Shown here one piece after another: positions 57,601 through 64,000 of a stretch of DNA of 64,000 bases (positions are counted from its first letter, which is position 1; each line of letters begins with the position of its first letter). The position numbers and the translations under genes are program-made. The notes under the pieces are model-generated. The model saw only the letters and a program-made list of their open reading frames with translations, was not told the DNA's origin and ran no database searches. The stretch is taken from the NCBI GenBank assembly GCA_020744425.1, contig JAGMUV010000008.1, positions 496,001-560,000 of the forward strand. The letters run 5' to 3'. Source of the stretch: Dactylonectria macrodidyma. Taxonomy: Eukaryota; Ascomycota; Sordariomycetes; Hypocreales; Nectriaceae.

Positions 57601-57910
57601 TCTCTAGCTACTGTCTTTTCTCTTCAGCTTGTGGGTCGCGTTCTCTTTCTAGTTCCTGCTGTCGCATCCTCTCCTCTTGTTAGCGGCGGCGTTCTTCTTC
57701 CCGCTGCCGCATTATCTCCGCTCGTTTCTCCGCTCGTTGGCGGCGGCGCTCTTCTTCCTGTAGCCGTATTGTCATATGCTGCTGATATCTTCTCGCCTCC
57801 TGCTTGCATCGCCTTTACTCTTCCAGCCGCTGCCAAGCTGCTTTCCGTATGGCCTGACTCTCATCACTTTGCGGTCCTGTCCTTATCTACTGCTGCTGAC
57901 TAGATAGTTA
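51650..57910 (-). pseudogene. Helitron-like element ORF with PIF1 helicase, heavily RIP-mutated
   Basis: Reading the minus strand from right to left: an Arg/Glu/Gln-rich coiled coil near 57620-57830 (QEEERRRQRAEKRAEIMRQR), a middle part near 56000-56300 with ERVFELRSLAMFLIDEQVAF, KALLMQVHGSLGRPFI and FPSCFPYGCSG (the LFPYG-type element of Helitron N-terminal regions), the Walker A GGTGKSRI at 53132-53152, FQFKPVRQTSLLLLEP, and finally SFISLYVQLSRAERWEGLYL with FIKPKNVLDR and a C-terminus near 51650. Very many TAA/TAG stops. This is the RepHel/PIF1 layout of fungal Helitron-type transposons. The replication-initiator motif could not be identified by eye. Ends of the element not determined. Confidence 0.7.
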
Positions 57911-58197
57911 TGTCTGTAGTAGAGTGGGTATGAAAGAAGGATCATTATGTGGTTTAGCTATATTAAAGTACTTAGCGAAGATCCTCTTTAAATATATTGC
58001 TATATAGTAATAAATCGCATGAGTAAGTTCTATATTAATAACTCTATAGGTTTCCTAAAACTGACTCTTTCTCTAGGTAGGAGAGATATGTAAGGAGGTC
58101 TAGAGGAACGTAATAAGAGACCCACAGTACGAAACCCTTTTCCGCACCTATCTTAACTAAGGTTACAGGCTCTAATCACTGCTAAAAGCAATACTAG

Positions 58198-58290
58198 TCG
58201 CTATCTATAGTAATCGCTGCTATCTATAGCAATCGCTACTATCTATAATAATCGCTACTATCTATAGCAATCGCTACTATCTATAGCAGT
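58198..58290. repeat. 19-base tandem repeat, about five copies
   Basis: The unit gctactatctatagcaatc is repeated with one or two changes per copy. Confidence 0.8.
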
Positions 58291-59160
58291 TACTGCTAGA
58301 AGACAGGTTGTTATTAGAATATGAGGAATTATTTGCTTTTTCCTTTTTAGCTATTATACTATTTTAGCTATAATACTATTCACATCTAGCTAAACTATTA
58401 GTCTCTAATGCCTTAAGCATTAACTATTATTTCTTTCTTCTAAAATAAGATATAGTAGTAATATACTACTGAAACGACCTTGGCGGACGAGGAAGAAACC
58501 ACACCCAAATGGCTAGCTATCTTTCCGGGACCGCTGGGGCCAATTGCGACTGACGCCGTCTCGCCGCCTCCAGCAGAGGTCGGCAGCGGCTGCTTCCAGC
58601 ACCACCGCAAGTGAAGATGACGGGCCGGTCTCTTCAAGATAGCTAGGGAAGCGTCTAATTAGACGCTCTATCCGGTTGGATCGCCGCTGCGGATTGTGGC
58701 AAGGCTCGAAAAGATGAAGGTTGCAGCAGCAGATCCGGGCTTAGGTGGAAGACCGCGGACGCGGTCGGTCGGCATGCAGGAAAAGGGCGTATTCGGCCAG
58801 ATTAAAAGAGGTCTGAAGAAAAAGCAGGAAATCCGCAATGAATTTAATAGTCATACAGTCTTAGAAAAATAACAGTCCCGTTGGCTTCCGCAGCTGAGAG
58901 GCTTCTCTACCTCCCCAGCTGTTGAAGCTGACGTCCCTGATGATGAAGATGTCCTTCGCCAAAAACCTAGAAAATTCCCAGGACCTAGAGAGTTGAATCT
59001 CTAGTCCCCACACCCTATCTGACCCCTGTCCCGCCACGCTCGCATTACTATATTAATATTAAGGTCAAAGCATTACTAAAAGCAGTATTTATCTACATAA
59101 TAAGCTAACATTTCCTACTGAGGAAGACCCAACATTCTCTCTCCTTTGCCCTTAGCTCTC
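58291..59160. other. GC-rich island within decayed repeats
   Basis: About 58470-59000 is markedly GC-richer than its flanks. A plus-strand frame reads KWLAIFPGPLGPIATDAVSP followed by PPAEVGSGCFQHH, and further on GMQEKGVFGQIKRGLKKKQE with Gln/stop breaks. Minus-strand frames also occur. Family not recognised; perhaps a less mutated part of a transposon. Confidence 0.35.
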
Positions 59161-60694
59161 TTAAACTCATTTCACTTACAATACTGTGTGTGATTCTATT
59201 ACAATTAATATAGATTCTTCTTCCTTAGCTTCTATCATTTACCTAATACCTCCGCTACTGAATAAGCATGGGCAGGGAGCGATTAGTGCGGATCTTACTA
59301 TTACCTATCACTCTGACCTAGCCTAGTGCGAAATCCTCCTAGCTGGCTTACGCTATATGAATACAGGCAACTTCAAGGCGGGAACCTTCCTGCCCTTTAC
59401 CCAGCTTGCATTCATTCTTGACCTCTATCCTCGCCTCCTCAGTCCTGAAGATAATGAGACCTCAGGGCTTCCTTTACTACTCTTTATATTCAATGCTATA
59501 GTAAGAACAGCGACTTTAGAGGAGGACTGGGAGGGGAAATGGTTTACTATAATCGCCTGACTTTATCTAAATAAACTTACCTTCTATAGTATAAGTTTGG
59601 ATAGATAAGAGATAGATAAAACTCAATCTATATAAGTTACGCTAGTACTGCTATATAATAGCGGCTTAACTCTATACATTCTCTTATATTATACTCATAC
59701 TAGTTATTAATACTTATAATCCTATAGTATTATCCCTCGACTCCTTAGTAATAGTAATGAAAGTGCCCCCTGGCTAAGCTCTTTAGTATATATATCCCTT
59801 ACTAGTCCTATTAATCTAGACACTTTTTATATTAAGGAGGATATCTAGCTAGAGCTACTAAGTAAGACTTTAGTATTTATAAAGCTGGGTTCTTATTTAG
59901 TACTAGAGAATGACCGCCTTCCTTATAAAGGCATATATATATATTACGTCCTCCTCCTCTTCCCTATAGAGTAATAACTATAGAGTTCTCTACTTAGGTA
60001 GATGCAATAAGCTATAAACCCCTTTCCTAAAGGGTTATAGATTATATATAGTAGTTATGTCTTAAGGGTCCTTAACCGCAATCTTATCCAAGGCCCGTAA
60101 GTTATTGATTCTACTATCCAGATCTTAGTAATTCTCCCTAACGATTAAGAATTCATTTAGTAGAGTGCCCTATCTACATATAATATATCTATGCCTATAT
60201 TATTAAATCCTATTAATAAGTTGCCTATACTACTACGACTAGCTGGCCCTAGGGGCATTATAAGCAGAAACCTATTCTTATCTCCAATCCGTAGTTAAAA
60301 GCAGTCTTTATAAAAGAAAGCTAATTCTCTGATACTACTATTAAAGCACTTAGATCGCAATATGACTAAACCGCCAGCCTGCCCTAGAGAAAAACATACA
60401 CTACTAACTCTAACTATAATTAATGTTAATCTAGTGCTTCTAATTCTAAGTTTGAATATATCTTATCTCTTCTAAACCTCTTCTTTAAGCTAACTAGTGA
60501 TTCAGATAGTAATCATATGGATAGTGGTTTAGACATAGAGCAAATATTAGATAACTAGCTCGATCTTACTTCCCCTACTTCGATAAGTAAGAGGAAGTAA
60601 TAAAGCACTCCTAAGCTAATCTAAAGTAAGAGAACTATAGTAGGAAAAAGGAGGGCATAGTTATATAACTAGATTGCTAGTATTAACTAAAAAC
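59161..60694. other. Decayed repeat with one open patch
   Basis: The plus frame near 59230-59560 (LLAGLRYMNTGNFKAGTFLP then FTQLAFILDLYPRLLSPED) is open for over 60 codons, then stops multiply. Not recognised. Confidence 0.35.
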
Positions 60695-60815
60695 ATAACC
60701 TTCCTATTTTATTTTATAAGTCTTATCTATTCTCACTATACTACGCATCCTGCCTACCCTATAGCATCCATTACTTTAGGTAGTAGTATCCTTCTTATCC
60801 CCCTGCCTAATACAA
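60695..60815. repeat. Dispersed repeat matched at 41090-41210
   Basis: Same phrases as the left copy (ttattttataagtcttatct, gcatcctgcctaccc, tactttaggtagtagtatc). It keeps more C and G than the 41-kb copy. Confidence 0.6.
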
Positions 60816-60907
60816 TAGTTCTTAACTAAATTAGAGGGGTTTATTAAATAGTATAAGTAACTACTATAATAGCTCTATAATATATGTATGTATTATATAG
60901 CTTCTCC

Positions 60908-61030
60908 TTAAGCTCCCGCCCCTTAAGATCAAGGAGGTATAGCTATTCCTGGCTTCTTAATACAGTCTAGCCTAGTAAGAGCTCGGCAAGCCCTCCCCGA
61001 TTCAGTCCTAAAAGACCACCTAGTCTTACA
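60908..61030. repeat. Dispersed repeat, right copy
   Basis: Diverged match to 146-300, same orientation, starting agctcccgccccttaagatc. Confidence 0.55.
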
Positions 61031-62971
61031 TAACCACCCTGCGCCTAGGTATTCTAACATAGTCCAAATTAACAGAGTTAGCATAAGAATGGCTAATAAT
61101 CCCTATGAATTACTAGTAATCCGTTAGAGTAGTGCTCCGATCCGCTAAAGTCATACGCAATAGATTTGACATTTCCTATTAAAAGTGGGGCCTAGGGTTC
61201 TGCTACGGGTGACCGCCCGGTCTCCACCTCGGCCATCGTAACACTTTAAATCCACCATCTTACTGATACCCTTCTTCACCAGCTTCATCACGCCAGCACA
61301 GTTCCTCCAGGCTTCCTTTGGCGGGCCGCTTGCCGGACCGGTCCCTCCTGTTAAAATAGTTTCCGCACGGACCATCCCTGTGGCGTACTGGGCTGATACC
61401 GTGCGCGATAACAAACAGTGAGTGTCTTGGGGTGAGGGGCATAACAGGGCCAGAAACGGCTGACAGCACGCTAGGTGACCCCAAATCTGGCCTTTAGCCC
61501 CACATTGTCACGATGGCATTGGTCATCGCGACCAAGGGTTGGTTCGCATTCGACAGGGCGCCGACGAGATTATATAAGCACCATCAGGTGCACGGTCCCC
61601 ATTCTCACTTTTGACGTCAATTTGCCACTTTGATGGAGCATAAAGTGCGCACCAAAGTTTGCAAATAAAATGAATTGGTAAGTTGGATTAAGTACGGTTT
61701 CGTCTATCGCGTAATGCTATTTTTACTACTGTTGTTGTTGTGGTTGACTGTTGCTGCGCCGAAATGTCTATTTGGAACTGCACTTAAAATTTCACTAAGT
61801 CCCACGCGACACAGCGATAACCCACCCCTCATTTTCTGAGCTGATAAGCAAGACTGAGCGTCGAAATAATATAGTTACCAAATTGAAGGAAATGGCTAAA
61901 AATGAGTAAGTAAGCTCAGTATTAATAAGCGGACCCTTCTTAGAATTGCCTATAAGAATGTAATTAGCATACGCCGTGCCCATTTATACATCATCTGTTC
62001 AATTAAGTAAAAAGGATTGGCCAATGCTACTACTGGAGAGTCCAAGGTCTTCCATTACAAGATATATGCCTATAGAAACAACATCCGGTCCAAACGGTCG
62101 CGAACTGAACGGAGATGGTGAACGCGGCGCCAAATCTCGAACAAGTCAGTGGGGACACATTCTCAAGCTCCATCCGGTTAATAACGGGCGCCGTCAGAGG
62201 TGGTCCCACCGCCGAAGTCCCAAAGGCAGACAAAGAGAAAGACGACAACGACCAGTGGCTATGCCTCACTGCTACGAGTAGATCTTCCAAGACATCGGCA
62301 AGAGCTTCTCCAGCTTCTGGAACTCCTTCGACAGCATCGTCACCATGATCAGGTGCGTAGACGACAATGAACTAGGCGCTTATTGGGTAGTGGTTAAGTA
62401 TGACTCCCTATCATCCTATCATATATGAGGGCAGCTGGTGGCTGTACTTCTATCAAAGTCGGGCAACCACATGTTGAGGCTGACTTTGATTGGCCCCCTT
62501 GCACGGAAGCCGCCCGGCTCTGAGCGTGTTGGCGATCCAGATGTCCCAATGTACAGCGGACTCATCAAGTGGGACTCTGACATTGAATGGGAGGTGAGAC
62601 GCGGAAGCTGCACGCTAAGGCTTGAACGTTTGGTTGTGACCTAAACTCGCCGGTCTTGCACGGGGATAGGATCCGCTGCAGCCGGCTGCGTGACTCGCTC
62701 TGTCATATCTCACCAGCATATCCGTACTGCACTCAACAGGGCTACGCTCCCCGAAGGCGGAAAAGCCTCCGGACAGGGGCTAATATGGTGGAGGCGGGGA
62801 AGGGGAGGGGCCGAGCGAAACGCCTCCTGGGCGGAGCCAAGGGCCGTTTCACGAATGGGAGACACCTGGGAGACACCGGTGGCGCGGTAATGATAGCGTG
62901 GTAGGATTCTTTATGCGCAAACCACTGTATCCAACAGGCCTCTATAGCTGCTTGCCTGAGCCAAAAGTACT
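61031..62971. other. Ordinary-composition stretch, no firm gene
   Basis: Composition recovers here. Frames near 62115-62348, 62438-62644 and 62742-63047 (minus) are open. A plus-strand reading FQDIGKSFSSFWNSFDSIVT near 62284-62343 ends at a GT, and MYSGLIKWDSDIEWEV follows near 62551 in a different frame; these could be exons of a broken gene. No family recognised. A TATA-like tatataagc lies near 61572. Confidence 0.3.
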
Positions 62972-64000
62972 CTACCAGTTGCCCTGCTCCGTGGGCGACT
63001 GCCTGCTTCCAGCCTGGTCGCTTATGCTCAAATTCAAAGAGTGACACGAGGTTGCCCCCTCAAACCTGACCATCTCCACATCTTCGACAATCGCTTTCTG
63101 ACTTCCAATTTCATCAGCTTCGTTGGAATACTCCCCTGCAGTAGTGTTGACGCTCGGCTCGTTGTGGCTGACAGACTGGAGCACGTAACCTCCACCATGA
63201 TTGGTACGGCGTGGCCAACTCCGAGAGATGATGTTCTGTGTTGACCGAGAAGTTATCTCAAGAAGACCTGGAAGGAATCTCTGAATCAATGTCTTAAATG
63301 CGCCCGTGCAAGATAAGACGAGGGCGAGATGGATTTCTACAGATGACCAGTTCAATGATTCAACCTAGTATCTCAGTTAGAACCACGCGATGGGGTAAAG
63401 ATGTGTCAATGGGGGCGCACAGTCGTCCCTAGGTTACTGTCAGTAGATATTCAAAGGTAGATTGAAGTTTCCTTACAGGTATTATCTCCGCGGTCTAAAT
63501 CCACCATCAGCCATTAAGTTTGGGAAGGCTAGGGAAGAGACTTACAATCTGGGGAATATAACAAATGCACAAGAGTTACCAGGCGGAAAACACTTGCAAT
63601 TAAAACACTTGTTACCGTTAGAAACCAGGGCAAATCACTCACTGACTTGGCCGAGAAGACACTTACACGAAACCCAATGCAAACACCAATACCAATGCCA
63701 TCCGCTGCCTTTTTGGTACTGTCGAATGGTCAAGATTGTGTTTGCCACCAACATCTGTCTACTTACAATTCAGATTCCAGAGGATGTGTAGTGGCATAAT
63801 ATAGATGGCAATGTCAAAGACAATGTTTGTGGTCGTATTAAACATGTAAAATGTGTTTATGTCGATGCAGTGGCCGGGGATATCTGGCTGCCAGAGTTTC
63901 TCGAAAGGCAAACATAATAACATGGATACCAAGGCACCGGAAATGCCATAGGCAGCAACCAGGACCATCGAGATGTATAAAGCCAGTCGGTAGGTCTTAT
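62972..64000 (-). CDS. Rhodopsin-domain integral membrane protein 3 (partial, 5' end outside window)
   Basis: Minus-strand exons visible are 64000-63767 (open at the window edge), 63718-63667, 63607-63546 and 63364-62972. Introns at 63766-63719 and 63666-63608 are GT-AG with good phases. Features: LALYISMVLVAAYGISGALV, PGHCIDINTFYMFNTTTNIV, FDIAIYIMPLHILWNLN joined to LPKRQRMALVLVFALGFVV, ASVFRLVTLVHLLYSPD, and the last exon with WSSVEIHLALVLSCTGAFKT. These are the later helices of the Fung_rhodopsin family. The junction between 63546 and 63364 is out of phase by two bases as drawn, so a small exon is missing from the model or the gene is damaged there. Confidence 0.7.

Noticed and set aside
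57550..57903. 117-codon plus-strand hydrophobic frame
   Set aside because: It is the antisense of the Arg/Glu-rich coiled coil at the start of the Helitron-like ORF; the hydrophobic look is a codon-complement effect.
1..64000. Starship-type giant element (DUF3435 captain)
   Set aside because: No tyrosine-recombinase captain could be recognised in any frame. The mixed cargo alone does not support a Starship call.

Overview
The window looks like an accessory, repeat-rich stretch of a filamentous ascomycete (Pezizomycotina) genome. The support is short GT-AG introns of about 47-83 bases, fungus-specific families (Fung_rhodopsin membrane proteins, a Fungal_trans_2-type regulator, NLR-like STAND proteins, a HeLo-like/pseudokinase protein), and heavy repeat-induced point mutation (RIP). 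Premature stops in nearly every recognisable broken frame are TAA or TAG at positions where Gln or Trp would fit (CAA/CAG to TAA/TAG, TGG to TAG), with no TGA seen. That is what CpA-to-TpA change on either strand would give. No bacterial, viral or CRISPR features were seen.

Region 1-36.7 kb is a patchwork of intact genes and wreckage. Apparently intact genes are two seven-helix rhodopsin-domain membrane proteins (2.8-3.9 and 6.0-7.4 kb), a secreted HD-domain protein (13.9-14.7), a fungal transcription factor (16.3-18.2), an NmrA-like reductase (18.4-19.5) and an SDR oxidoreductase (20.3-21.4) that share a 786-base divergent promoter, a small Cys-rich membrane-anchored protein (21.5-21.9), a HeLo-like/pseudokinase protein (31.6-33.1), and a secreted pepsin-like protein with a ten-cysteine tail (35.3-36.7). 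Between them lie fragments of a piggyBac transposase, a ferric reductase, two copies of a Cys-motif multicopy family, two short inverted-repeat elements, a 19-base tandem array, a PIF1-type helicase fragment, and at least five separate NLR pieces: a NACHT tail, an NB-ARC P-loop region, a nucleoside-phosphorylase domain, an ARC/TPR half on the minus strand, and a NACHT N-terminal domain.

Region 36.7-61 kb is mostly gene-free and AT-rich. The stretch 38.8-44.65 kb is extreme and holds long diverged repeats in direct and inverted orientation, one of which is split by a clean 191-base solo LTR with a 5-base target duplication. Then come a decayed Myb-domain element, a RIP-damaged second copy of the 12-kb inverted-repeat element, a degenerate tandem array, and a large decayed minus-strand Helitron-like helicase (about 51.65-57.9 kb). 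From 61 kb composition recovers, and a third rhodopsin-domain gene runs off the right edge on the minus strand.

Functional reading: the regulator, reductase and SDR could be a small co-regulated metabolic set. The NLR pieces together with the intact HeLo-like/pseudokinase gene suggest a former or residual self/non-self or cell-death locus in which the putative executioner survives while the neighbouring sensors are ruined. That link is inference from position and family. All family calls are by eye from protein motifs; no database search was run.
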